Of a stretch of DNA of 12,963 bases, positions 5,355-12,838 are shown in pieces. Source of the stretch: an uncultured Mogibacterium sp. (GTDB taxonomy: Bacteria; Bacillota_A; Clostridia; Peptostreptococcales; Anaerovoracaceae). The position numbers were made by a program, and so were the translations under genes. Every line of letters begins with the position of its first letter. The stretch's first letter is position 1. Under the pieces are notes generated by a model. The model was given only the letters and a program-made list of their open reading frames with translations, did no database searches and had not been told where the DNA came from. Where the stretch lies: assembly GCF_938039775.1 (NCBI RefSeq), contig NZ_CALHTQ010000013.1:1-12963 (forward strand). Reading direction: 5' to 3'.

Positions 5355-7613
5355 CTATTTCTTTCTCTTCATCGAAAGAGCGATTTTCTTGCGTTTCTCA
5401 TCAACTGATAGCACTCTGACATTTACAATATCTCCAACCTTAACCACATCGAGCGGATGTTTTACAAATCTATCTGACAGTTCTGATATGTGCACCAGTC
5501 CATCCTGATGAACTCCTATGTCCACAAATGCTCCAAAGTCAACTATATTACGTACAGTTCCTTTGAGCTCCATATCTGGACGAAGATCGCTTATTTCTAG
5601 CACGTCGCTTCTTAGTAGCGGCGCTTCAGCCTCTTCTCTTGGGTCTCTGCCCGGCTTCTCTATTTCACTCAAAATATCCTTGAGCGTATACTCTCCGATA
5701 TTTGCCTCCTCTGCCAGCTGCTTCATCGAAGGCTTATCCGACTTGCTATTAGCGTGCTTGCTGCCGAACTTTTCTTGCAATTTATTCTTGGAGCTTAGGC
5801 TATCTGAAATCCCCTTTGCCGCACCAGTGATGATATCGGCTGGTTTGTATCCCATGATTTCTAGGATCTTACGTGCCGCTTCATAGCTCTCTGGGTGAAC
5901 TGCTGTGCAGTCTAGCGGCTCCTTACCATCTCTAATGCGAAGGAATCCTGCACACTGCTCAAATGCCTTAGGTCCGAGCTTCGCAACCTTGAGGAGCTGC
6001 TTTCTGCTGTCAAATCTACCGTTCTCGTCACGATACTTCACGATATTAGCTGCGATTGGCTTACTAATTCCGGACACGTACTCAAGCAGTGAAGCAGAAG
6101 CAGTATTTAAATCTACACCGACGCTGTTAACACAGTCTTCAACCACTGCTCCAAGAGCTTCCGCAAGCCTCTTCTGATCCATGTCATGCTGATATTGGCC
6201 GACTCCTATTGAGCGCGGGTCAATTTTAACTAGCTCAGCGAGCGGATCCTGCAGTCTCCTCGCAATAGATGCGGAGCTACGCTCACCTACATCGAGGTCT
6301 GGATATTCCTCTGTCGCTAACTTACTAGCCGAGTATACGGAAGCTCCTGCCTCATTCACGATTACATACTGGAGCTTTTTCTTAGGATTTGCATAGAACC
6401 CCTGCTCGTACTCCTTTATAAATTCAGCAATAATCTGCTCTGACTCACGAGAAGCCGTACCGTTTCCGACGGAGATGATATCTATGTCATGCTTCTTTAC
6501 GAGCTTTGCAACGACCATCTTCGCTTCTTTAATCTTATTCTGCGGTGCAGTCGGATAGATGACGGTCGTATCCAAAATCTTTCCTGTAGCATCTACAACA
6601 GCCAGCTTGCAGCCAGTTCTAAATGCTGGGTCCCAACCGAGAACAGTCTTGCCGCCAATAGGTGGCTGCATGAGGAGCTGCTCGAGGTTGCTAGCAAATA
6701 TCTTTATCGCCCCTTCCTGTGCTCTGAGTGTCAGCTCGTTTCTTATCTCCGTTTCTATAGACGGTGCGATAAGTCTCTTATATGCATCTGAAGCGGCCTC
6801 TTCGATATACTGCTGAGTCACCTTATTAGCGGAGCTATTAAGGTCTCTGAATAACCTACCTTCTATCTTATCCACTGGAGCCTCAAGCTTTACGCTGAGC
6901 ACCTTCTCTTTCTCACCTCTATTGATGGCAAGAATTCTGTGACCAGGAAGTCCAGATACCTTCTCGGCAAACTCAAAGTAATTTTCATACACGCTGCGCT
7001 CTCCACTAGCCTCGAGTTCAGTCTTAACCGCAGGAACTACTGATGTGATTAGCACACCTTCCATAGCTGTTAACTCCCTGATCCAAGTTCGTATATCCGC
7101 ATCATCGGAGATGTCTCCAGCAATAATATCAAGTGCTAGCTTGATAGCTGTTTCAGTATCATTTACCTCATGCTCTTCACTCAGATATTTGAGCGCTTCT
7201 TCGGTCACTGGAGTAGCTGCATCGCTTGACATGATATATGCTGCAAGCCCTTCAAGACCTTTCTCTCTAGCAATCATCGCACGAGTACGTCTCTTCGGTT
7301 TGTACGGTCTATATATATCTTCGACAGCAACTACCGTCTCTGCCTTCTCGAGTTTAGCCAGCAGCTCATCAGTTAGCTTGCCCTGCGACTCGATAGAAGC
7401 GATTACTGTCTGTTTTCTCTCCTCGAGTGACCGCAGGTACTTCAATCTCTCTTCAAAGTTTCTCAGCACCTCATCATCGAGCGCTCCAGTTGCTTCCTTT
7501 CTGTATCTCGCAATGAATGGGATGGTATTTCCTTCATCTATGAGCGTGATTACAGCCTCGGCCTGCCAATACTTTATACCTAATTCCTGTGTTATCTTCT
7601 GTGTAATATCCAT
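5355..7613 (-). CDS. tex: Tex, RNA-binding transcription accessory protein
   Basis: This 752-residue protein has full-length Tex architecture. The N-terminal helical Tex domain covers about 1-190. The YqgF/RNase H-like domain, about 322-445, has LGWDPAFRTGCKLAVVD at 325-341 and VGNGTASRES at 382-391. The conserved block GERSSASIARRLQDPLAEL spans 443-461. Helix-hairpin-helix units with VDLNTAS lie at about 497-560, and a C-terminal S1 RNA-binding domain runs from about 681 to 749 (GTVRNIVDFGAFVDIG). Known role: a nucleic-acid-binding homologue of eukaryotic Spt6 that affects transcription and RNA handling and is conserved across bacteria. The start ATG is one base after the stop of the upstream gene (TAA-T-ATG) and has no clear Shine-Dalgarno, so its translation probably depends on termination of the upstream frame. 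Nitroreductase follows after 21 nt. Confidence 0.96.
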   Translation of the reverse strand: MDITQKITQELGIKYWQAEAVITLIDEGNTIPFIARYRKEATGALDDEVLRNFEERLKYLRSLEERKQTVIASIESQGKLTDELLAKLEKAETVVAVEDIYRPYKPKRRTRAMIAREKGLEGLAAYIMSSDAATPVTEEALKYLSEEHEVNDTETAIKLALDIIAGDISDDADIRTWIRELTAMEGVLITSVVPAVKTELEASGERSVYENYFEFAEKVSGLPGHRILAINRGEKEKVLSVKLEAPVDKIEGRLFRDLNSSANKVTQQYIEEAASDAYKRLIAPSIETEIRNELTLRAQEGAIKIFASNLEQLLMQPPIGGKTVLGWDPAFRTGCKLAVVDATGKILDTTVIYPTAPQNKIKEAKMVVAKLVKKHDIDIISVGNGTASRESEQIIAEFIKEYEQGFYANPKKKLQYVIVNEAGASVYSASKLATEEYPDLDVGERSSASIARRLQDPLAELVKIDPRSIGVGQYQHDMDQKRLAEALGAVVEDCVNSVGVDLNTASASLLEYVSGISKPIAANIVKYRDENGRFDSRKQLLKVAKLGPKAFEQCAGFLRIRDGKEPLDCTAVHPESYEAARKILEIMGYKPADIITGAAKGISDSLSSKNKLQEKFGSKHANSKSDKPSMKQLAEEANIGEYTLKDILSEIEKPGRDPREEAEAPLLRSDVLEISDLRPDMELKGTVRNIVDFGAFVDIGVHQDGLVHISELSDRFVKHPLDVVKVGDIVNVRVLSVDEKRKKIALSMKRKK

Positions 7614-7614
7614 A

Positions 7615-8247
7615 TTAATTCAGCATGCTGCTATCTAGGATCAGCATTATCTCCCCTTCATTGTCATATGCACGGAAACGCACCTTCTGCCCTGGTTTTA
7701 GGCCAAATCCCTGCTTTGGTGGATTGTGAAGTGTTCCGTAAAATTCGTTGTCGCCAAAGTCCGTCACTCTTACCCATACTACCTCTGGCAAAAATCCTTT
7801 TTTACCAACCGTCACACTTATGAAATCCGGAAGCTCCATGTTGCGCCCGGCATCTAGCATCTCGAGTTCTCTGAGCATAGTCATCTTCTGATCTGCCGAT
7901 TCAAAATTCTCTCGAATATCATCTGGCACGTCTGAAAATGCCGATAAGTCAGCTTCTAGGTTATCTGCGAGTTCAAACTCATAGTCTCTAACATCGCTAA
8001 ATCTAACTCTTGCGTACTTTTCTGAACTTCTCGGGCCTATCTCTAGTCTTCCATCCTCTAACTTCTTTGCCGATGCAAGTAGGTTAAAGCTGGTACCTAT
8101 AAGGTCTTCACAGAAGCAATACGCGAGGACCCCTGTTGCCCCATCTATTATCTCGAGCGTGTCAGATAAGTCTTCAAGTGCATCAGGGCATTCGATATAG
8201 ATAAACTTATGAAATATCTCTCTGAAAATAGCTTCATCAATATACAT
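7615..8247 (-). CDS. Uncharacterised protein with DUF2314-like C-terminal domain, first gene of the tex operon
   Basis: I do not recognise the full 210-residue protein. Residues 1-130 are acidic and appear mixed alpha/beta, with cysteines at 20, 44 and 46. Residues about 137-207 look like a small beta-rich domain: VVWVRVTDFGDNEFYGTL at 156-173, then NPPKQGFGLKPGQKVRF, a pattern reminiscent of DUF2314/DUF2185 proteins (a tryptophan/valine strand, GxL, then a GxKV turn). This assignment is by eye only. No signal peptide or membrane segment. A TTG gives a frame two codons longer, but GGAGA is six bases before the ATG at 8247 and would touch the TTG, so I use the ATG. Its stop is one base from the tex start, implying coupled, near-stoichiometric synthesis and perhaps a joint role. 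Confidence 0.75.
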   Translation of the reverse strand: MYIDEAIFREIFHKFIYIECPDALEDLSDTLEIIDGATGVLAYCFCEDLIGTSFNLLASAKKLEDGRLEIGPRSSEKYARVRFSDVRDYEFELADNLEADLSAFSDVPDDIRENFESADQKMTMLRELEMLDAGRNMELPDFISVTVGKKGFLPEVVWVRVTDFGDNEFYGTLHNPPKQGFGLKPGQKVRFRAYDNEGEIMLILDSSMLN

Positions 8248-8253
8248 GTTCAA

Positions 8254-8258
8254 TCTCC
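8254..8258 (-). promoter_or_regulatory. Ribosome binding site deciding the first start of the tex operon
   Basis: GGAGA on the minus strand, six bases before the ATG at 8247. It directly abuts an in-frame TTG at 8253, which therefore cannot be the start it serves. Confidence 0.6.
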
Positions 8259-8290
8259 GATTTCTAGTTATGTCATATTATCTCTGGTTC

Positions 8291-8308
8291 AGCCGTGTAT
8301 TCACGGCT
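8291..8308 (-). other. Hairpin in the leader of the tex operon
   Basis: A perfect 7-bp stem, AGCCGTG with CACGGCT, encloses a four-base loop. It lies about 20-37 nt downstream of the predicted transcription start (minus strand) and about 40 nt before the ribosome binding site. There is no U-run, so it is not a terminator. It could be a 5' mRNA-stabilising element or a protein site. Confidence 0.45.
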
Positions 8309-8334
8309 TGCCAAATGTCATTTACCAGCCACTA

Positions 8335-8343
8335 ATTATACCA
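8335..8343 (-). promoter_or_regulatory. Extended -10 promoter of the tex operon
   Basis: TGGTATAAT on the minus strand, a perfect -10 with the TGn extension. The -35 region (TGTGAG at 17 bp) is poor. Predicted start near 8328, leader about 80 nt. Confidence 0.65.
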
Positions 8344-8413
8344 CGATATTGTTTTTTCTCACATAATCATCACACATAGCCGCACAAAAATGGTAAAGTG
8401 AAGTCAATAAGAA

Positions 8414-8442
8414 TTGTATGCAATTAATCAGAGTGCTTTAAC
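8414..8442 (+). promoter_or_regulatory. Possible promoter of trxA
   Basis: TTGTAT (8414-8419), a 17-bp spacer, then TTTAAC (8437-8442) preceded by TGC. Both hexamers are imperfect. The inverted repeat AATTG-TATG-CAATT (8412-8425) overlaps the -35 and could be an operator. No better plus-strand candidate was seen in this gap. Confidence 0.3.
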
Positions 8443-8475
8443 TTTGGTTTTTAGTAGTATGAGGAGGATAAGAAA

Positions 8476-8784
8476 ATGGCAGCAATTGAATTGACAACAG
8501 AAAATTTCGAACAGGAAGTACTACAGGCAGATAAGCCAGTTCTAGTTGATTTCTGGGCTTCATGGTGCGGACCATGCAAGATGCTTTCTCCAGTAATTGA
8601 GGAGATTGCTGAAGAGAGAAGCGACATCAAAGTTGGAAAGGTTAACATTGATGAGCATCCAGAGCTAGCTCAGAAGTATGGAGTTATGAGCATCCCAACC
8701 GTTCTTGTACTTAAGAATGGAGAGGAAGTAAATAAGTCCGTAGGAGTAGTTCCTAAGAAGGCTCTCCTCGATCTTATCGGCTAA
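8476..8784 (+). CDS. trxA: Thioredoxin
   Basis: This 102-residue protein has standard thioredoxin length and fold. The active site is WCGPCK at 30-35 with the redox pair C31/C34, preceded by VDFWAS. The buried Asp (D25) and the cis-proline P74 (SIPT) are in place, and the C-terminal helix is complete. Role: reduction of protein disulfides in the cytosol, recycled by a thioredoxin reductase that is not encoded nearby. AGGAGG lies eight bases before the ATG. It is monocistronic, bounded by the strong terminator at 8824-8858 and divergent from the tex operon. Codon choice (many GTT, GAA, AAG) looks like that of a well-expressed gene. Confidence 0.97.
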   Translation: MAAIELTTENFEQEVLQADKPVLVDFWASWCGPCKMLSPVIEEIAEERSDIKVGKVNIDEHPELAQKYGVMSIPTVLVLKNGEEVNKSVGVVPKKALLDLIG

Positions 8785-8823
8785 TCGTGTTTATCGCGGT
8801 ACACAATTCATAATCTAACAGTA

Positions 8824-8858
8824 AAAGACCTCACTATATTATTCTTAGTGAGGTCTTT
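8824..8858. terminator. Bidirectional terminator between trxA and the membrane-protein gene
   Basis: A perfect 13-bp stem, AAAGACCTCACTA (8824-8836) with 8846-8858, encloses a nine-base loop. TTT runs end the stem on the plus side and TTTT (8823-8826 complement) on the minus side. It sits about 40 nt after the trxA stop and 20 nt after the stop of the opposing gene. Confidence 0.88.
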
Positions 8859-8878
8859 CTATTAGAATATAATTGTCT

Positions 8879-9754
8879 TTAGAATGCTTCGTAAACAGCC
8901 TGACTATCTTCGAGCAGCATCGCTTCTTCTTCATCACTTAGCTCATGCTTGGAAAGCTCCAAATACGTCTTAGTGAGCCTAATTGCGAAAATCATTCTAA
9001 CTACGAGGCATATAATGTAAGCGGCAGTCAACAGGAACAGAAATGTCTGCATCCCTCTAAATGCGCTGTACAGAGCCACAAAAGCCTCAGCCCCCTCTCC
9101 AGATATCTTGAGTATGTACTTCTTAACAACAAATAGAATGCCTGTCGCACCAATAACTTCTATGACCGTCGCAACGATCATTGCGATTCTATACACTTTC
9201 TCAGTTAGAGTAATTCCTTGCGATATAGCTTTTCCACCTAGTATGTCTACAATTCGCCTTGTGCCAAATAGTATATTTCGCATATATATGATGTTTAGCA
9301 CATTTCCGATAACTTGCACCGCAAGAATTGCTATCAATAATACCCAAATAAGCACACTTACTGTAGTTGTGTTTATATTTTCTGTAGTAACTGCCAAAAC
9401 TGCAAATCCGCTAGCAGTAACGAAGAAAATGATAAATGCAATTATTGCCAGCATCAGAAAAGCTAGATATATAATGTAAGCTCTAAAGGCATTCCTATAA
9501 TAAGGATTGAGCTTATGGAGTTTATATAGCCCAATTATATAAAGTACGGTATTCGCTATGAAAATAAATGCAACTAAGTCTGGTACAATTTTGCTTGAGA
9601 ATAACAGCAGCCCTTGAGATACCTCTGCCATCGCTGCGATCTGCAGCAAAGAAAATAGTCCAGTTACACCGTTTAATAATATATATGCTACTTCTAGCCA
9701 AATTGTAATACTGATATATTTCAGCCCATCAAAGCTAATCGATTTCTTATCCAT
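8879..9754 (-). CDS. Unknown integral membrane protein, about six transmembrane helices
   Basis: I do not recognise a family. From the chosen start the protein has 291 residues. Hydrophobic segments lie at about 14-37, 57-79, 92-122, 132-158, 187-211 and 235-260, with short polar loops, and an acidic cytosolic-looking tail at about 266-291 contains DEEEA. No catalytic, metal-binding or nucleotide-binding motif is visible. A frame 27 codons longer starts at a TTG/ATG pair (9835/9832) without any Shine-Dalgarno and would add a polar, non-conserved-looking leader. The ATG at 9754 has a purine-rich AGAGAGAG in front, so I use it, although this site is weak too. It is monocistronic, between the trxA terminator and the divergent zinc-ribbon gene. 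No clear promoter was found in the AT-rich gap. Confidence 0.75.
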   Translation of the reverse strand: MDKKSISFDGLKYISITIWLEVAYILLNGVTGLFSLLQIAAMAEVSQGLLLFSSKIVPDLVAFIFIANTVLYIIGLYKLHKLNPYYRNAFRAYIIYLAFLMLAIIAFIIFFVTASGFAVLAVTTENINTTTVSVLIWVLLIAILAVQVIGNVLNIIYMRNILFGTRRIVDILGGKAISQGITLTEKVYRIAMIVATVIEVIGATGILFVVKKYILKISGEGAEAFVALYSAFRGMQTFLFLLTAAYIICLVVRMIFAIRLTKTYLELSKHELSDEEEAMLLEDSQAVYEAF

Positions 9755-9870
9755 ACTCTCTCTTTTCCGATTTCCTAATGTATTATCACTTAGTTTAAAT
9801 TCACTATTTCTATTTGCAAAATGCGAATACATCAATTTTTAAACTGTTAGTATTTAAATTCATTATATGG

Positions 9871-9901
9871 TTGAACAAGTTGAGGAAACAACAGATATAA
9901 T
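9871..9901 (+). promoter_or_regulatory. Promoter of the zinc-ribbon gene
   Basis: A perfect TATAAT (9896-9901), with TTGAAC (9871-9876, 4/6) at a 19-bp spacer. The long spacer makes the -35 uncertain. Predicted start near 9908, about 40 nt before the start codon. Confidence 0.55.
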
Positions 9902-9948
9902 GTAAAATAATAAAGAATTAAGAATTGAAAGTAAGATTAGGAGGAGCT

Positions 9949-10122
9949 ATGGACGGTAAGCAATATCAAGAGGCATTTAACAACAACGTGCCTGATGGCT
10001 ACGATGCTGATACATATATTATTGTATGCCCTGTATGTAATAAGGAGTTCCAATCATCACCTGGTGATGCAGTTTGCCCAGAGTGCGGAGCTGAACTCAG
10101 CTTTACTATTGAGGACAAATAA
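9949..10122 (+). CDS. Small zinc-ribbon protein
   Basis: This 57-residue protein has two CPxC knuckles, C27-P-V-C30 and C43-P-E-C46, 12 residues apart: a compact zinc ribbon (rubredoxin-like in layout). The N-terminal 20 residues are polar. There are no membrane or signal features. Probable role: a single Zn2+-binding (less likely Fe-binding) fold used for nucleic-acid or protein contact. No specific function can be named. A TTG gives a frame eight codons longer, but AGGAGG (9939-9944) lies inside that extension, four bases before the ATG at 9949. It is monocistronic, with its own promoter and a strong terminator, which supports a real, expressed small gene rather than a chance frame. Confidence 0.82.
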   Translation: MDGKQYQEAFNNNVPDGYDADTYIIVCPVCNKEFQSSPGDAVCPECGAELSFTIEDK

Positions 10123-10126
10123 TTGG

Positions 10127-10143
10127 AGCTGGCGAAGCCAGCT
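10127..10143 (+). other. GC-rich triloop hairpin just after the zinc-ribbon stop
   Basis: AGCTGGC-GAA-GCCAGCT is a perfect 7-bp stem with a GAA triloop, five bases after the stop codon. It is followed by TTAAAGATTTTT, with the first T-run eight bases away, too far for an efficient terminator. It may be a weak first terminator or protect the mRNA 3' end. Confidence 0.55.
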
Positions 10144-10167
10144 TAAAGATTTTTATCACAGTTAGTG

Positions 10168-10209
10168 AAAACCTCCCATGTCAGCGTGCTGACGATAGGA
10201 GGTTTTTTT
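10168..10209. terminator. Strong bidirectional terminator between the zinc-ribbon and NYN genes
   Basis: The outer stem AAAACCTCC (10168-10176) pairs with GGAGGTTTT (10198-10206). An inner stem GTCAGC (10180-10185) pairs with 10188-10193. Seven Ts (10203-10209) follow on the plus strand and TTTT on the minus strand. It serves the zinc-ribbon gene and the opposing NYN-LOTUS gene, whose stop is at 10227. Confidence 0.92.
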
Positions 10210-10226
10210 GTTGTGTTTATTTAATA

Positions 10227-11015
10227 TTATTTCACAGTCACATAGATGCCGCGGTCACCACTAACCTCTACTTTTAGTGACTTAAAATCACTAACAAATT
10301 CCTTTAGATACTTGTAGCGCTTTCCACCTTTCTTGCTGTAGTAACGCACGTCAAAGTTCTTGTATATGCGGTTAAGTTCATTGCCGATAAGCCCTAAATC
10401 AGTAGGCTTACCCTTATCATTGTTCTCCATGATAATCTGCTGAATCTTAGCTTCAATCGCCTTCTTGCTAGGAGTATTGGCTGTATTCTCAGTAGGCTCC
10501 TTGCTACGCTCCTGCTTCTTTTGCTTCTTATATTCGGCTTCAAGCGCTTCCTCGGCGAGGCGTTCCTCCTCTGCCTGGTTAGCGAGCAGGTCGATATAGA
10601 TGAACTTATCGTAAGCATTTTCAAGAGCCTCTGTAGCCTTGTCAGACTCTCCCATACCAAGTACTAGGCATCCCGATTCGCTAAGTCTCCTCGCTAGCGA
10701 AGTGAAGTCGCTGTCCGAAGAAACTATGCAGAACCCTTCAACATTGCTGCCATACAGGATATCCATCGCATCGATTATAAGCGCTGAATCGGAAGCATTC
10801 TTGCCTCTAGTATTGTTAACCTGCATCATCGGTTTAAGTGAATGCTTTCTGATTTCCTGCTCCCATCTCGTCTTGACGATACGCTCCCAATTTCCGTAAA
10901 TTCTCTTATACGAACAGATACCATACTTCTCAATTTCATCGATTATGTAACCAGCATACTGAGCTGAAATATTCTCCGCATCTATTAGTAGCGCAATCCT
11001 AACATCATCTGTCAT
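10227..11015 (-). CDS. NYN (LabA-like) domain protein with C-terminal OST-HTH/LOTUS domain
   Basis: The product has 262 residues. The NYN/PIN-like fold spans about 5-145: ALLIDAENIS at 8-17 (acidic D12, N15), D76 and D82 in the DSALIIDAMD block, and VSSDSDF at 98-104. These acidic residues are where PIN-type nucleases bind metal. A charged linker rich in Glu/Lys covers about 147-188. Residues about 189-262 match an OST-HTH/LOTUS winged-helix (IGNELNRIYKNFDVRYY, then KYLKEFV and a GIYV end), a module that binds RNA. NYN-LOTUS fusions are widespread, and most bacterial ones are uncharacterised. Probable role: RNA cleavage or binding. A frame 11 codons longer overlaps the upstream gene. The ATG at 11015 is one base after that gene's TAA and has AGGA eight bases upstream, so I use it. 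Confidence 0.88.
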   Translation of the reverse strand: MTDDVRIALLIDAENISAQYAGYIIDEIEKYGICSYKRIYGNWERIVKTRWEQEIRKHSLKPMMQVNNTRGKNASDSALIIDAMDILYGSNVEGFCIVSSDSDFTSLARRLSESGCLVLGMGESDKATEALENAYDKFIYIDLLANQAEEERLAEEALEAEYKKQKKQERSKEPTENTANTPSKKAIEAKIQQIIMENNDKGKPTDLGLIGNELNRIYKNFDVRYYSKKGGKRYKYLKEFVSDFKSLKVEVSGDRGIYVTVK

Positions 11016-11016
11016 C

Positions 11017-12717
11017 TTAGTTTTCCTTATATTTATTAATTTCAGCAACTACAGCTTTGGATATTCTATCTAGTCTGCTCTCAGCTGCTGACTCTGCACC
11101 GTAGAACCCAAAGTAAATTTTAAACTTCGGCTCAGTTCCTGAAGGTCTGAATGCAATCCAGTCTAGACCATTCAATTCATATAGAATCACATTTGACTCA
11201 GGCATGTAGTCTATGTAGTTCTTTACATCTAGAACTCCGAGTTCTGTTCCTGGTTCACCTAGCTTGCCATCAAGTACCCTTAGATGTTCCATGAATTTTT
11301 CTCCAATGCCGGTTCCCTCAACACATACGCTGGTTTCTGCGGAATAACCATATAGCTTGTGCAGCGACTCCAACTGGTCGATTAGCGTTACACCGTTTGC
11401 CTTTGACAGTGTGGCTATCTCAGCAATTGCAATAGCTGCCATAACTCCATCTTTATCACGAACAGCCTGATTGAGCATATATCCGTTGCTTTCTTCAAAG
11501 GCGAACAAAAACCTCTCTGAACCATTGTCTGAATGCTGTCTAATCTGCTCGGCAATATTCTTTATACCAGTTAGTGTCTCGTACTGCTTCACCCCATATC
11601 TAGCGCTAATTGCTCTGGCTAGTCGAGTTGATACTATTGTAGTTGCGGTGTATCCATTTTCAGTAAGTCTGCCAAGCTTCTTCGCCTCAGATAGAAGGTA
11701 CTCGAGCAGTATTGCTCCAATCTGATTTCCTGACAGCTTCCTATATTCACCATTGTCATAAACCGCTACTCCAAGTCTATCTGAATCTGGATCTGTGACG
11801 ATGATGATGTCAGCAATTGACATCTCAGCATATTTCTTTGCTAAATCATATGTATCATCATACTCTGGATTAGGCACTCTGAGACTTGGAAAATTCCCAT
11901 CTGGACGATCCTGCTCATTTACTGCAAATACCTTTTCATACCCAAGCTCACGAAGTGCTCTCCTTACAGGTTCGCGTCCTGAACCATTGAGCGGAGAATA
12001 CACGATGCGCAGCGATGCTCTTGCTCTTCTGCTCACACTGCTGCTATTGAAAGAATCCATAATCATCGCATTGTAGCTGTCGTCGATTTCTCTGCCGAAA
12101 TATTTGATTTTTCCAGACTTAACAAGCTCCTCAAATGATTCAGAATTCGCTAGTATCTCTATACCGTCAACTGCAGCCCTAATACGGCTTTTTATCTCCT
12201 CGGTTTCTTCGTCAATCATCTGTGAACCATCGGCTCTGTATGACTTAAATCCATTGTATTCCTTAGGGTTGTGTGATGCGGTAATCATGATGCCGCCATC
12301 TGCATCGAAATTTCTTATTGCATATGAAAGCATTGGCACTGGGCGGAGTCTGTCGGAGAAAAGCACCTTAACTCCAGCCGCACAGCTTGCCACTGCAGCC
12401 GCCTCTGCAAACTCTCTAGAATTATTGCGCGAATCATACGAGATAACGATTTTTACATCCTCACCCTCGTGCTGCTCAGTCAGCATTTCACCCATAGCAT
12501 ATGCTGCTGTTGCAACCGTGTAGATATTCATACGTGCAGATCCAGCTCCCATGGTCGCTCTCATTCCTGCCGTGCCAAAATCAAGCTCATCACTAAAGCA
12601 GCTCTCTATTTCATCGGGACGAGATATCATGTTCATTAGATACTGTCTCATATTTGAGTCGATTCCTTTGGAGTTAATCCATTCTGTATAATTCTTGATT
12701 GCTTTGCTTTCTTCCAT
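11017..12717 (-). CDS. pgcA: Phospho-sugar mutase (alpha-phosphoglucomutase/phosphomannomutase family)
   Basis: This 566-residue protein has full family length and all four active-site loops. The phosphoserine loop TASHNP lies at 146-151, with S148 as the phosphate carrier. The Mg2+ loop DPDSDR spans 309-314. The sugar-specificity loop FEESNGY is at 407-413, and the phosphate-binding loop RPSGTEP at 524-530. DFGTAGMRATMG at 46-57 is the typical N-terminal signature of PgcA-type enzymes. Role: interconversion of glucose-1-phosphate and glucose-6-phosphate (and possibly mannose phosphates) for UDP-sugar and polysaccharide synthesis in the cytosol. The Shine-Dalgarno is weak (AGAGAAT). The gene follows glmS on the same strand and is tightly coupled to the NYN-LOTUS gene (1-nt gap). 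GlmM-type function is less likely because GlmM is about 450 residues. Confidence 0.93.
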   Translation of the reverse strand: MEESKAIKNYTEWINSKGIDSNMRQYLMNMISRPDEIESCFSDELDFGTAGMRATMGAGSARMNIYTVATAAYAMGEMLTEQHEGEDVKIVISYDSRNNSREFAEAAAVASCAAGVKVLFSDRLRPVPMLSYAIRNFDADGGIMITASHNPKEYNGFKSYRADGSQMIDEETEEIKSRIRAAVDGIEILANSESFEELVKSGKIKYFGREIDDSYNAMIMDSFNSSSVSRRARASLRIVYSPLNGSGREPVRRALRELGYEKVFAVNEQDRPDGNFPSLRVPNPEYDDTYDLAKKYAEMSIADIIIVTDPDSDRLGVAVYDNGEYRKLSGNQIGAILLEYLLSEAKKLGRLTENGYTATTIVSTRLARAISARYGVKQYETLTGIKNIAEQIRQHSDNGSERFLFAFEESNGYMLNQAVRDKDGVMAAIAIAEIATLSKANGVTLIDQLESLHKLYGYSAETSVCVEGTGIGEKFMEHLRVLDGKLGEPGTELGVLDVKNYIDYMPESNVILYELNGLDWIAFRPSGTEPKFKIYFGFYGAESAAESRLDRISKAVVAEINKYKEN

Positions 12718-12776
12718 ATCAATTCTCTAATTCTAAATTAAATATACAGCCTATAACTTTTTCGAAATACAGTCTC

Positions 12777-12819
12777 GAGCATGCACAGCAGCCCATATTC
12801 CAAGGCTCCGCACACGCTC
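12777..12819 (-). ncRNA. Long RNA hairpin in the glmS-pgcA spacer
   Basis: Read as minus-strand RNA, these 43 nt fold into a stem of 17 pairs with one bulged G (near 12789) and an eight-base loop. Five pairs are G-U wobbles, which would be C/A mismatches on the opposite strand, so the fold exists only in the sense of glmS-pgcA transcription. No U-run follows, so it is not an ordinary terminator. It could be a processing or stability element, part of an unrecognised leader, or a protein site. It does not match a tRNA or any riboswitch I can name. Confidence 0.45.
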
Positions 12820-12838
12820 GGACTAATCGATACTTATA

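Noticed and set aside
7045..7638. Long plus-strand open frame opposite tex and the gene before it
   Set aside because: Serine- and alanine-rich low-complexity product, fully antisense to the conserved Tex N-terminus, no ribosome binding site; a by-product of codon use in tex. Similar frames opposite pgcA and the nitroreductase were rejected for the same reason.
8291..8308. Leader hairpin of the tex operon as a terminator
   Set aside because: No T-run on either side, so intrinsic termination is not supported.
12718..12838. Possible tRNA in the glmS-pgcA spacer
   Set aside because: No cloverleaf: no TTCGANNC arm, no acceptor pairing and no CCA-compatible end; only the single long hairpin is supported.
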